This document shows positions 1-8,089 of a stretch of 30,079 bases of DNA, one piece after another. This DNA is from an uncultured Blautia sp. GTDB taxonomy: Bacteria > Bacillota > Clostridia > Lachnospirales > Lachnospiraceae. The position numbers and the translations under genes were made by a program. Below the pieces are notes generated by a model that saw only the letters and a list, made by a program, of their open reading frames with translations, was not told the origin of the DNA and did no database searches. Where the stretch lies: NCBI GenBank assembly GCA_934409175.1, contig CAKRVX010000020.1:1-30079 (forward strand), given 5' to 3'. The first letter of the stretch is position 1; each line of letters begins with the position of its first letter.

Positions 1-197
1 GTTAAATTAAAAAGAAATTAATAAAAGATCCGTCTGACTGGCGGAATTGAAAAAAGAATGTTATTCTAGGTGAAAGCGTGAATAACACGTAAAAAACGTG
101 TACACTTTTGCCTTGAGTAACATTTTTTGTATTATAGAAGTATTACCGGGTATGTAATGTTTCTCTAATGCAAAAAATGTTACACTTGTAGAAATAT
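1..197. other. Intergenic leader of mnmE, with possible promoter
   Basis: I see no gene in this stretch. A candidate promoter lies at 108-135: TTGCCT, a 16-base spacer, then TATTAT, one base off the consensus -10. A short inverted repeat, ACACGT/ACGTGT, spans 85-101 and has no T tail, so it is not an obvious terminator. The gene usually found upstream of mnmE in Firmicutes (jag/khpB) would lie outside the window. Confidence 0.4.
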
Positions 198-212
198 GTG
201 GAGGAAAAACAG

Positions 213-1586
213 ATGGAAACAACAATAGCAGCTATTTCCACAGCCATGAGTGCTTCCGGAATTGGAATTGTCCGTATCAGCGGTGAAAATGCCATGGATG
301 TGATTTCCCGCATTTACAGATCAAAAGGCGGGAAGAAAAAAATAAAAGAAGTATCTACTCATACCATTCATTATGGGTATATTTATGACGGAGAAGAACT
401 GGTAGATGAAGTGCTGGTTATGATCATGCGGGCACCCAGAACTTTTACAGGAGAGGATACTGTGGAGATCGACTGTCATGGTGGTGTATATGCCATGAAA
501 AGGGTACTGGAAACAGTCCTGAAAAATGGTGCAGAGATTGCAGGGCCAGGAGAATTTACAAAAAGAGCATTCCTGAACGGGCGTCTGGATCTTTCTCAGG
601 CGGAGGCTGTTATGGACGTTATTCAGGCAAAGAATGACTATGCGCTGAAAAGTTCCATGGAACAGCTGAGAGGGTCTGTTCAGAAGGCAATTCGTGATAT
701 CAGAGAAAAACTGATCTACCATATTGCCTATATAGAATCTGCCCTGGATGATCCGGAGCATATCAGTCTGGATGGATATCCCCAGGAGCTCCTGGAAGTT
801 GTGGATAAAGAACAGCAGGAAGTAAAGAGACTGTTGAAAAGTTCTTCAGATGGTAAAATCATTCAGGAAGGAATTCAGACAGTTATTCTGGGAAAACCAA
901 ATGCTGGAAAATCATCACTTCTCAACCTTTTGCTGGGAGAAAATCGTGCTATTGTAACAGATATAGCAGGAACTACCAGGGATATTCTGGAAGAATATAT
1001 TACTCTTCATGGAATTACTTTGAAAATTACAGATACAGCCGGAATCCGTGAAACAGAAGATATTGTAGAGAAGATTGGTGTGGATAAGGCCAGGAAAATG
1101 GCTCAGAAAGCGGACCTGATCCTTTATGTGGTGGATTCTTCAGTTCCACTGGATGAGAATGATGAAGATATTATGTCAATGTTGGGTGGAAAAAAGGCCA
1201 TAATCCTGTATAATAAAACTGATCTGACACCGGTAATTCCACTTGAAGAATTACAGAGAAAGACCGGTCATCCGGTAATTCCCATTTCAGCGAAAGAAGA
1301 AAAGGGGATTACAGAACTTGAGGATAAGATAAAAGAAATGTTTTTTGGAGGAGAGCTTTCTTTTAATGATGAAGTATATATTACAAATGCGCGTCATAAG
1401 GCAGCTCTTGAAGAAGCGGACAAAAGTCTTGATCTGGTAAGAAACAGTATTGAAATGGGAATGCCGGAGGATTTTTTCTCCATAGATTTGATGAATGCAT
1501 ATGAAAATCTGGGTAAGATACTCGGGGAATCTGTAGGAGAAGATCTGGTTAATGAGATATTCAGTAAATTCTGTATGGGCAAATAA
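213..1586 (+). CDS. mnmE: tRNA modification GTPase MnmE (TrmE)
   Basis: MnmE is a cytosolic, dimeric, K+-dependent GTPase. With MnmG it installs the (carboxymethyl)aminomethyl group on U34 of tRNAs that read two-fold degenerate codons. The 457-residue product has the family's usual length. It has an N-terminal tetrahydrofolate-binding TrmE domain, a helical domain, and an inserted G domain with P-loop GKPNAGKSS at about residues 227-235, a DTAG switch II, NKTD and an SAK motif. It ends in FCMGK, the C-(I/L/M)-G-K tail that carries the catalytic cysteine. I chose ATG 213 over the in-frame GTG at 198 because TGGAGG (199-204) sits 8 bases upstream of it and the sequence METTIAAIST fits known N termini. 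It is followed by a hairpin and mnmG, its functional partner. Confidence 0.97.
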   Translation: METTIAAISTAMSASGIGIVRISGENAMDVISRIYRSKGGKKKIKEVSTHTIHYGYIYDGEELVDEVLVMIMRAPRTFTGEDTVEIDCHGGVYAMKRVLETVLKNGAEIAGPGEFTKRAFLNGRLDLSQAEAVMDVIQAKNDYALKSSMEQLRGSVQKAIRDIREKLIYHIAYIESALDDPEHISLDGYPQELLEVVDKEQQEVKRLLKSSSDGKIIQEGIQTVILGKPNAGKSSLLNLLLGENRAIVTDIAGTTRDILEEYITLHGITLKITDTAGIRETEDIVEKIGVDKARKMAQKADLILYVVDSSVPLDENDEDIMSMLGGKKAIILYNKTDLTPVIPLEELQRKTGHPVIPISAKEEKGITELEDKIKEMFFGGELSFNDEVYITNARHKAALEEADKSLDLVRNSIEMGMPEDFFSIDLMNAYENLGKILGESVGEDLVNEIFSKFCMGK

Positions 1587-1609
1587 AAAAATCGCCTTCG
1601 GCGATTTTT
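1586..1609 (+). terminator. Intrinsic terminator or attenuator between mnmE and mnmG
   Basis: A six-base-pair core (ATCGCC/GGCGAT, TTC loop) is flanked by an A run and a T5 tail, so the hairpin may act on either strand. It lies directly behind the mnmE stop codon. mnmG follows only 61 bases after that stop, so partial read-through is likely. Confidence 0.7.
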
Positions 1610-1647
1610 AAGATCACAGAGTATATTGTAAAACAAGAGGAGATAAA

Positions 1648-3522
1648 ATGAAAAATTTAGTAGAAGATTATGATATTGTCGTAGTCGGCGCAGGACATGC
1701 AGGCTGCGAGGCGGCACTTGCAGGTGCACGCCTTGGTCTGAACACAATCATGTTTACTGTCAGTGTAGACAGTATTGCATTAATGCCATGTAACCCTAAT
1801 GTAGGGGGCAGTTCCAAGGGACATCTGGTAAGAGAATTAGATGCACTTGGCGGAGAAATGGGAAAAAATATTGATAAAACTTTTATTCAGTCTAAAATGC
1901 TTAACTGCTCCAAGGGACCGGCCGTACATTCATTGCGCGCTCAGGCAGATAAACAGGCATATAGCAATGAAATGCGTAAAACGCTGGAAAACACAGAAAA
2001 TCTGACTATTAAACAGGGAGAAGTAACCAAGCTTCTGGTTGAAGATGGAAAGATAACTGGTGTAAAGACTTATTCAGGGGCCATTTATAATTGTAAAGCG
2101 GTTGTTTTATGTACAGGGACTTACTTAAAGGCAAGATGTATTTATGGAGATGTAAGCAATTATACAGGTCCTAATGGGTTACAGGCAGCAAATTATCTGA
2201 CAGACTCACTGAAGGAACTGGGAGTCGAAATGTTCCGCTTTAAAACAGGAACGCCGGCTCGTATTGCTGGAAATACCATTGATTACAGTAAAATGGAAGA
2301 ACAGTTTGGTGATAAGACAGTAGTGCCATTTTCTTTTTCCACGGATCCGAAGGATGTACAGATTGAACAGAAATCCTGTTGGCTGACTTATACCAATGAG
2401 AAAACTCATGAGATTATCAGAGCAAATCTGGACAGATCCCCTTTATATTCTGGTATGATTGAAGGTACAGGACCGCGTTATTGTCCATCTATAGAGGATA
2501 AAGTCGTACGTTTTGCAGACAAAAAACGTCATCAGGTGTTCATTGAACCTGAAGGACTTTATACAAATGAAATGTATATAGGAGGAATGTCAAGTTCACT
2601 GCCAGAAGATGTTCAGGAGGAAATGTATCATTCAGTGCCAGGACTTGAACATGCTAAAATTGTTAAAAATGCATATGCAATAGAATACGACTGCATCAAC
2701 CCAAGACAGTTATATCCAACATTGGAGTTCAAAAAAATCAAAGGGCTGTTTAGTGGAGGACAGTTTAATGGAAGTTCGGGATATGAAGAAGCAGCAGCTC
2801 AGGGACTGATTGCAGGTATTAATGCAGCTATGGAAGTTAAAGGTCAGGAACAGTTGATTCTGGATCGTTCAGAGGCGTATATCGGTGTATTGATTGATGA
2901 TCTGGTAACAAAAGAAAATCATGAACCATATCGAATGATGACAAGCCGTGCGGAGTACAGGTTACTTCTCAGACAGGATAATGCAGATTTAAGACTTCGT
3001 AAAAAAGGTTATCAGGTAGGCCTGGTCAGTGAAGAAGAATATCAGAAAGTTATTACAAAGGAAAAGCTGATTGAGCAGGAAATACAAAGAGTGGAACATA
3101 CGAATATTGGTAATACAAAAGAGGTTCAGACGCTTCTGGAAAGCTATAGCAGCACACCATTGAAATCCGGAACAAGCCTTGCAGAACTGATCCGCCGTCC
3201 GGAATTATCTTATGAAGCAATCGCACCATTGGATAAAGAACGCCCGGAACTTCCATGGGATGTAAAGGAACAGGTAGATATCAATATCAAATATGATGGA
3301 TATATCCGGAGACAGTTAAAACAAGTTGAACAGTTCAAAAAAATGGAAGCAAAAAAGATACCGGTGGATCTGGATTATGAAAAAATAGGAAGTCTTAGAA
3401 TAGAAGCACGACAGAAGTTAGAAGAGTACCGCCCGATATCTATTGGACAGGCATCCCGGATTTCAGGCGTATCTCCGGCGGATATTTCTGTACTTCTGGT
3501 GTATCTGGCAAATAAAAAATAA
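1648..3522 (+). CDS. mnmG: tRNA uridine-5-carboxymethylaminomethyl modification enzyme MnmG (GidA)
   Basis: This FAD-dependent partner of MnmE supplies the methylene and aminomethyl chemistry for wobble uridine modification in the cytosol. The 624-residue product has the full usual length. The N-terminal Rossmann motif is [12 protein letters not shown] (about residues 12-23), followed by the family-diagnostic [22 protein letters not shown]. There is a second conserved glycine-rich stretch, [21 protein letters not shown], in the middle, and a C-terminal helical domain that binds MnmE and tRNA. GAGGAG lies 6 bases before the ATG. mnmE is immediately upstream and rsmG downstream, the conserved order near the replication origin of many Firmicutes. 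Confidence 0.97.
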   Translation: MKNLVEDYDIVVVGAGHAGCEAALAGARLGLNTIMFTVSVDSIALMPCNPNVGGSSKGHLVRELDALGGEMGKNIDKTFIQSKMLNCSKGPAVHSLRAQADKQAYSNEMRKTLENTENLTIKQGEVTKLLVEDGKITGVKTYSGAIYNCKAVVLCTGTYLKARCIYGDVSNYTGPNGLQAANYLTDSLKELGVEMFRFKTGTPARIAGNTIDYSKMEEQFGDKTVVPFSFSTDPKDVQIEQKSCWLTYTNEKTHEIIRANLDRSPLYSGMIEGTGPRYCPSIEDKVVRFADKKRHQVFIEPEGLYTNEMYIGGMSSSLPEDVQEEMYHSVPGLEHAKIVKNAYAIEYDCINPRQLYPTLEFKKIKGLFSGGQFNGSSGYEEAAAQGLIAGINAAMEVKGQEQLILDRSEAYIGVLIDDLVTKENHEPYRMMTSRAEYRLLLRQDNADLRLRKKGYQVGLVSEEEYQKVITKEKLIEQEIQRVEHTNIGNTKEVQTLLESYSSTPLKSGTSLAELIRRPELSYEAIAPLDKERPELPWDVKEQVDINIKYDGYIRRQLKQVEQFKKMEAKKIPVDLDYEKIGSLRIEARQKLEEYRPISIGQASRISGVSPADISVLLVYLANKK

Positions 3523-3715
3523 ACTTTTTGGACTGAATAAAAACAACGTAAAATGAACCTTGAGTTCAAAAATGAACATATTGAACTAAACTCTAAAAAC
3601 GAACGAACAGGTCAAAAAGAGAGATAAACCGTACAATACAATAGTACAATAAATGACACAATAACAAAAAGAGCACAAGGAGAGGTGCTGATCCGACAAA
3701 AAAGGAGAATGAACT
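3523..3715 (+). other. mnmG-rsmG spacer with GTTCA/TGAAC repeats
   Basis: This 193-base gap has no convincing gene. It is rich in GTTCA/TGAAC words: an inverted repeat AGTTCAA (3563-3569) and TTGAACT (3581-3587) encloses another TGAAC. Two GTACAAT words follow at about 3632 and 3645. The arrangement could be a weak hairpin or a protein-binding site, but AT-rich chance cannot be excluded. No T-tailed terminator is visible for mnmG. Confidence 0.3.
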
Positions 3716-4438
3716 ATGCCATATGATCTGACCATACTGGAAAACGGGTGTGCAGAACTTGGAATTGAACTTGCACAAAAGCAGAAAGATCAGTATATCC
3801 AGTATTACGAATATCTGGTAGAAAAAAACAAAGTTATGAATCTCACAGGAATCACAGAATTTCAGGAAGTATTGACAAAACACTTTCTTGACAGTTTATC
3901 CTGTGTAAAAGCAGTAGATATGACAAAAGTAAAAACCATTATAGATATCGGAACAGGAGCTGGATTCCCGGGGATTCCGTTGAAAATAGCATTCCCGCAT
4001 CTGGAAGCCTGTTTGCTTGATTCGTTGAAGAAACGAGTGAATTTTCTTGAAGAAACTTTTGATTTGCTGGGATTGAGCGATATTAAAGCGATTCATGGAA
4101 GAGCAGAAGAGTATGCACGAAACAAAGAATATCGTGAGAAATACGATCTCTGTGTTTCCAGAGCAGTATCAAATCTTGCAACTTTATCTGAATATTGTCT
4201 TCCATACGTAAAAACAGGGGGGACTTTTGTTTCCTATAAATCAGGGACTGTTCAGGAAGAGGCAGATCAGGCTAAAAAGGCCATAAAGATTCTTGGCGGT
4301 AAACTTGAATCTATCACCTATTTTGATCTTCCGGATTCTGAAATTTCCCGTTCCCTGGTAACTATAACCAAACAAATTTCTACCCCTAAATCTTACCCCC
4401 GCAAGGCGGGAACACCACTGAAGACACCTCTGGCGTGA
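3716..4438 (+). CDS. rsmG: 16S rRNA (guanine-527-N7)-methyltransferase RsmG (GidB)
   Basis: RsmG uses S-adenosylmethionine to methylate N7 of G527 in 16S rRNA. Its loss gives low-level streptomycin resistance in several species. The 240-residue product has the family's usual length. The SAM-binding motif IIDIGTGAGFPGIPLKI is at about residues 76-92, preceded by the typical NLTGI segment and followed by SRAVSNLATLSEY. AAGGAG sits 9-10 bases before the ATG. The last 20 or so residues (from about STPKSYPRKAGTP) form the basic, proline-containing tail common in Clostridia. It ends the conserved mnmE-mnmG-rsmG block and is followed by a strong terminator. Confidence 0.96.
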   Translation: MPYDLTILENGCAELGIELAQKQKDQYIQYYEYLVEKNKVMNLTGITEFQEVLTKHFLDSLSCVKAVDMTKVKTIIDIGTGAGFPGIPLKIAFPHLEACLLDSLKKRVNFLEETFDLLGLSDIKAIHGRAEEYARNKEYREKYDLCVSRAVSNLATLSEYCLPYVKTGGTFVSYKSGTVQEEADQAKKAIKILGGKLESITYFDLPDSEISRSLVTITKQISTPKSYPRKAGTPLKTPLA

Positions 4439-4478
4439 CCTGTTTTCAATTACAATTCTGTAAAATAAGTAAGAAATG

Positions 4479-4519
4479 CAAAAAGGTTGATTACAAAAAT
4501 AAAGTAATCAGCCTTTTTA
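4479..4519 (+). terminator. Intrinsic terminator after rsmG
   Basis: A 14-base-pair stem (AAAAGGTTGATTAC against GTAATCAGCCTTTT, one G-U pair) has a 9-base loop and ends in a T run. It closes the mnmE-mnmG-rsmG block. Confidence 0.9.
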
Positions 4520-4599
4520 CTATAGTATGGTTACTACACACATAAACATCACAAAATAATCACACTTTTATCCTAATTTTATCACAACTTCATCATAAA

Positions 4600-4672
4600 C
4601 TCATACATATAGAGGTGCCCCCGGGTTCCCCCATTCTCTGTTTCACCTGAGGGCATTTTCTATATCTATATA
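4600..4672 (+). promoter_or_regulatory. GC-rich structured leader of the ABC operon
   Basis: In an otherwise AT-rich gap, a C-rich segment contains AGGTG and GCCC, which can pair with CACCT and GGGC further on. The two pairings cross, so they are either mutually exclusive or form a pseudoknot. The segment lies just ahead of the ABC ATPase Shine-Dalgarno. No known riboswitch class is recognised. Confidence 0.3.
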
Positions 4673-4687
4673 AAGGAGGAGAGCACA

Positions 4688-5728
4688 TTGATTGAAGTAA
4701 ACAATCTGGTCAAACGATATGGTGACCATACGGCAGTTGACCACCTTTCTTTTAAAATTGAGAAGGGTAAGATCTATGGATTTCTGGGTCCGAACGGAGC
4801 AGGAAAATCTACTACTATGAACATGATAACAGGATATATTGCATCCACAGAAGGAACCGTAAAGATTGATGGACATGATATCCTGGAGGAGCCCGAGGAG
4901 GCAAAAAAATGCATAGGATATCTGCCGGAACAGCCGCCTCTCTATTTTGATATGACAGTTCTGGAATATATGAAATTTGTGGCTGATCTGAAAAAAATTC
5001 CAAAAGATAAAAAAGCAGCTATGATCGAAGAAGTTATGGACATGGTAAAAATTTCTGATATGAGAAACAGATTGATTAAAAATCTTTCCAAAGGTTACCG
5101 CCAGAGAGTGGGGCTGGCAGAGGCAATCATGGGTTATCCCGAAGTGATCATTCTGGATGAACCAACTGTAGGTCTTGACCCGAAGCAGATCATAGAGATC
5201 AGAACGTTGATTAAAAATCTTAAAAAGAAACATACTGTAATTTTAAGTTCGCATATATTGTCTGAAGTAAGTGCGGTATGTGACTATGTATTGATTATTT
5301 CTCACGGAAAGCTTGTGGCAAGCGATACACCAGATAATTTAGGAAAGCTTGCGGAAGGCTCCAATACATTGGAAATGCTTGTAAAAGGCAATAAAGAACA
5401 GATTAAGGAAGCTCTGGAGCGTATTGAAGGGGTTAATAGTGTGACACTTGAACACGATGATAAGCAGAAGCTCTGGAGAGTAAAATTAACAACAGAAGAG
5501 CAGAATGATGTCAGAGAAAAGGTATTTTATAAAATGGCAGAGTCTAACTGTCCGATTTATGAAATGAAATCCAAGAAAGTATCTCTGGAAGAAATCTTCC
5601 TCGAATTGACCGCTTCTGATCGACCGGCAGTGGTAAAAACAGATAATGAACAATTATCTCAGCATGATATGGAAACAGAAGTGAAAACGGAAGAACAGAA
5701 CAATAACGGGGAAGGGGGAGAAAAATAA
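4688..5728 (+). CDS. ABC transporter ATP-binding protein, GldA-like
   Basis: This is the nucleotide-binding subunit that should energise the ABC-2 permease encoded next. The 346-residue product has Walker A GPNGAGKST (about residues 33-41), a signature-like NLSKGYRQRVGLAEA, Walker B VIILDEPTVGLDP and an H-loop SSH. After the ATPase core comes a GldA/CcmA-type C-terminal domain. A charged, glutamate- and asparagine-rich tail of about 40 residues has no clear role. The start is TTG 4688: AAGGAGG (4673-4679) is 8 bases upstream and the protein then reads MIEVNNLVKRYG. Its stop codon overlaps the permease start by one base, so the genes are translationally coupled. The substrate cannot be inferred. 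Confidence 0.93.
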   Translation: MIEVNNLVKRYGDHTAVDHLSFKIEKGKIYGFLGPNGAGKSTTMNMITGYIASTEGTVKIDGHDILEEPEEAKKCIGYLPEQPPLYFDMTVLEYMKFVADLKKIPKDKKAAMIEEVMDMVKISDMRNRLIKNLSKGYRQRVGLAEAIMGYPEVIILDEPTVGLDPKQIIEIRTLIKNLKKKHTVILSSHILSEVSAVCDYVLIISHGKLVASDTPDNLGKLAEGSNTLEMLVKGNKEQIKEALERIEGVNSVTLEHDDKQKLWRVKLTTEEQNDVREKVFYKMAESNCPIYEMKSKKVSLEEIFLELTASDRPAVVKTDNEQLSQHDMETEVKTEEQNNNGEGGEK

Positions 5729-6591
5729 TGACAGCCATTTATAAAAGAGAGCTGAAAAGCTACCTGACGTCTATGGTGGGTTACCTGTTTATCTTTTTTG
5801 TTCTTGTATTGACAGGCATTTATTTTTCGGCGTATCAGCTTTCAGCAGCATATCCAAAATTTGAAACTACATTAAGTGCAGTAACCTTTGTGTTCCTGAT
5901 CGGAGTACCAATTCTGACCATGCGTGTACTGGCAGAAGAAAGGAAACAGAAAACAGACCAGCTGCTTCTTACTGCGCCGGTATCTGTAGGGAATATCGTG
6001 GTAGGCAAATATCTGGCACTGGTAACTGTATATGCAATTCCAATTCTTGTTTTATGCACATATCCACTGATCATGTCTAAATTCGGTACAGTAGATTTTG
6101 GACCTGCATATACAGCAATTCTTGGATTTTTCCTTCTGGGATGCGCAAATATTGCTGTTGGTGTATTTATGTCAGCACTGACAGAAAGTCAGGTAATTGC
6201 AGCAGTTCTTACTTTTGTATTATTATTTGCATTTTATATGATGAATGGAATTTCATCATTTTTCTCAAAAACATCAATGTCCACATGTGTAACATTTGGT
6301 CTTTTAGTCCTGGCAGCAGCAATCATTATTTATACAATGATCAAAAATGTTTTGATCTCTGCGATTATCGGCGTGATAGGTGAAGTTATACTTGTTGTTG
6401 TATATCTTGTAAAAAGCAGTGTATTTGAAGGCGGAATACAGAAGGTGCTTGATATATTTAACCTCAGCGGACATTTTGATAATTTTACAAGCAACATATT
6501 TGATATAAAAGGTATCGTTTATTTTCTTTCAGTAATTGCGGTCTGCTTATTCCTTACAATGCAGTCTATCTTGAAGAGACGTTGGAATTAG
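5728..6591 (+). CDS. ABC-2 type permease, GldF-like
   Basis: This integral membrane subunit of 287 residues has about six predicted transmembrane helices. The first is near residues 12-35 (hydrophobic MVGYLFIFFVLVLTGIYF). The EERKQKTDQLLLTAPVS stretch after the second helix is the cytoplasmic signature of GldF/NosY-type ABC-2 permeases. It begins inside the ATPase stop codon (TAATG), so the two are co-translated. The next gene encodes the GldG-like partner, giving the order ATPase, permease, GldG, DUF4340. In Bacteroidetes GldAFG supports gliding. In Firmicutes this module is common but its cargo is not established. Confidence 0.9.
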   Translation: MTAIYKRELKSYLTSMVGYLFIFFVLVLTGIYFSAYQLSAAYPKFETTLSAVTFVFLIGVPILTMRVLAEERKQKTDQLLLTAPVSVGNIVVGKYLALVTVYAIPILVLCTYPLIMSKFGTVDFGPAYTAILGFFLLGCANIAVGVFMSALTESQVIAAVLTFVLLFAFYMMNGISSFFSKTSMSTCVTFGLLVLAAAIIIYTMIKNVLISAIIGVIGEVILVVVYLVKSSVFEGGIQKVLDIFNLSGHFDNFTSNIFDIKGIVYFLSVIAVCLFLTMQSILKRRWN

Positions 6592-6604
6592 GGAGGTGAA
6601 AAGA

Positions 6605-8089
6605 ATGAAACTGAAAGAAAAAGCAAAAACAAAAAATTATACTAAATTTGACAAAAAGAAACTGGTTGGAACAATCAGTAAAAAGCATATCAAAAACGGA
6701 TCCTATGCAATGGTAATGTCTGTGATATTTATTGCCGTTGTTATTATTATAAATATGATCGTCAGCACTATTCCTTCAAAGTATTCGGAGATAGATATCA
6801 GCAGCCAGAAGTTGTATAGTATTGGTGATGAAACAAAGAAAATGCTGAAGGATCTGGATAAAGATGTAACTATTTATCAGATTGTGCAGAGTGGTTCAGA
6901 GGATGAAAAGATTACTAATCTGTTGAAGAAATATGAGGATGAATCCAAACATATTAAAGTAGAAGAGAAGGATCCGGTAGTAAATCCTAAATTTGTATCA
7001 GAGTATACAAGTGATGATCTGGCTGCAAACAGTCTGATCGTAGTTTGCGGAGATAGAAATAAGGTAATTGATTATAACAATATTTATGAGAGTACCATGG
7101 ATTATCAGACTTATAGTTATCAAACTACAGGGTTTGATGGTGAAGGCCAGATTACCAGTGCTATCGGATATGTAACATCGGAAGACCTTCCGATATTATA
7201 TACATTGGAAGGACATGGAGAAAAAGATATGGATTCCTCCATTAAAGAAGATATAGAGAAAGCAAATATGGATATCAAATCTCTGAATCTTCTTACAGAA
7301 GGAAGCGTTCCAGATGATGCAGATTGTCTTTTTATTGATTCTCCTTCTACAGATATTTCTGATGATGAAAAGAAGGCTATTATTACTTACCTTGAAAATG
7401 GTGGAAAAGCAATGATCTTCTCTGATTATACAACAGAAGATCTGCCAAATTTTGATGCTGTTCTTGCAAATTATGGTGTAGAAAGAGTAAAAGGCATTGT
7501 ATTTGAAGGAGATAATCAGCGTTATGCAATGCAGATGCCGTATTATCTGGTACCAACTATCAACAGCACAGATGCAAGCTCTGAAACTTCATCCGGTGGC
7601 TATTATGTACTGGCGCCATATGCACAGGGAATTCGGAAGACAGATGATGTACGTGATACTGTTAAGATTAACAGCATTCTGACGACATCTGATAAGGCAT
7701 ATTCAAAGACTGATCTGAACAGTGGTACAATGGAAAAAGAAGATGGAGATACAGATGGACCATTTGATCTGGGTGTAAGCATTACAGAAAGTCTGGATAA
7801 TGATAAAGAAACTCAGATTGTTTATTATTCAACCTCCAATCTTATGGAATCTCAGGTTAACCAGATGGTATCAGGTGGAAATGAGAAGCTGATTATGGAA
7901 TCCCTGAAATGGATGACTGACACAGATGATAGTGCCAGTGTATCCATTCCGTCCAAGAGTTTATCTGTATCTTATCTGACGATTACAGATTATGATGCAG
8001 CATTTTGGAAGATTTGTACAATTGCTTTGATTCCTGGAGCATTCCTGGTTATTGGATTTGTAGTTTGGATGAAGAGGAGAAAAGCTTAA
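6605..8089 (+). CDS. GldG-like ABC transporter auxiliary protein
   Basis: A 494-residue membrane protein of the GldG / ABC-type uncharacterised transport family. It has a basic cytoplasmic N terminus, one transmembrane helix at about residues 35-55 (AMVMSVIFIAVVIIINMIV), a large extracytoplasmic domain and a second helix at the C terminus (about 468-488) followed by KRRKA. The outer domain begins with YSEIDISSQKLYSIGDETKKMLKDLDKDVTIY in family style, and contains ILYTLEGHGEKD. I chose ATG 6605 rather than GTG 6596 because GGGAGGTG (6591-6598) would overlap the GTG but sits well for the ATG. It follows the permease by 13 bases and directly abuts the DUF4340 gene. Confidence 0.85.
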   Translation: MKLKEKAKTKNYTKFDKKKLVGTISKKHIKNGSYAMVMSVIFIAVVIIINMIVSTIPSKYSEIDISSQKLYSIGDETKKMLKDLDKDVTIYQIVQSGSEDEKITNLLKKYEDESKHIKVEEKDPVVNPKFVSEYTSDDLAANSLIVVCGDRNKVIDYNNIYESTMDYQTYSYQTTGFDGEGQITSAIGYVTSEDLPILYTLEGHGEKDMDSSIKEDIEKANMDIKSLNLLTEGSVPDDADCLFIDSPSTDISDDEKKAIITYLENGGKAMIFSDYTTEDLPNFDAVLANYGVERVKGIVFEGDNQRYAMQMPYYLVPTINSTDASSETSSGGYYVLAPYAQGIRKTDDVRDTVKINSILTTSDKAYSKTDLNSGTMEKEDGDTDGPFDLGVSITESLDNDKETQIVYYSTSNLMESQVNQMVSGGNEKLIMESLKWMTDTDDSASVSIPSKSLSVSYLTITDYDAAFWKICTIALIPGAFLVIGFVVWMKRRKA

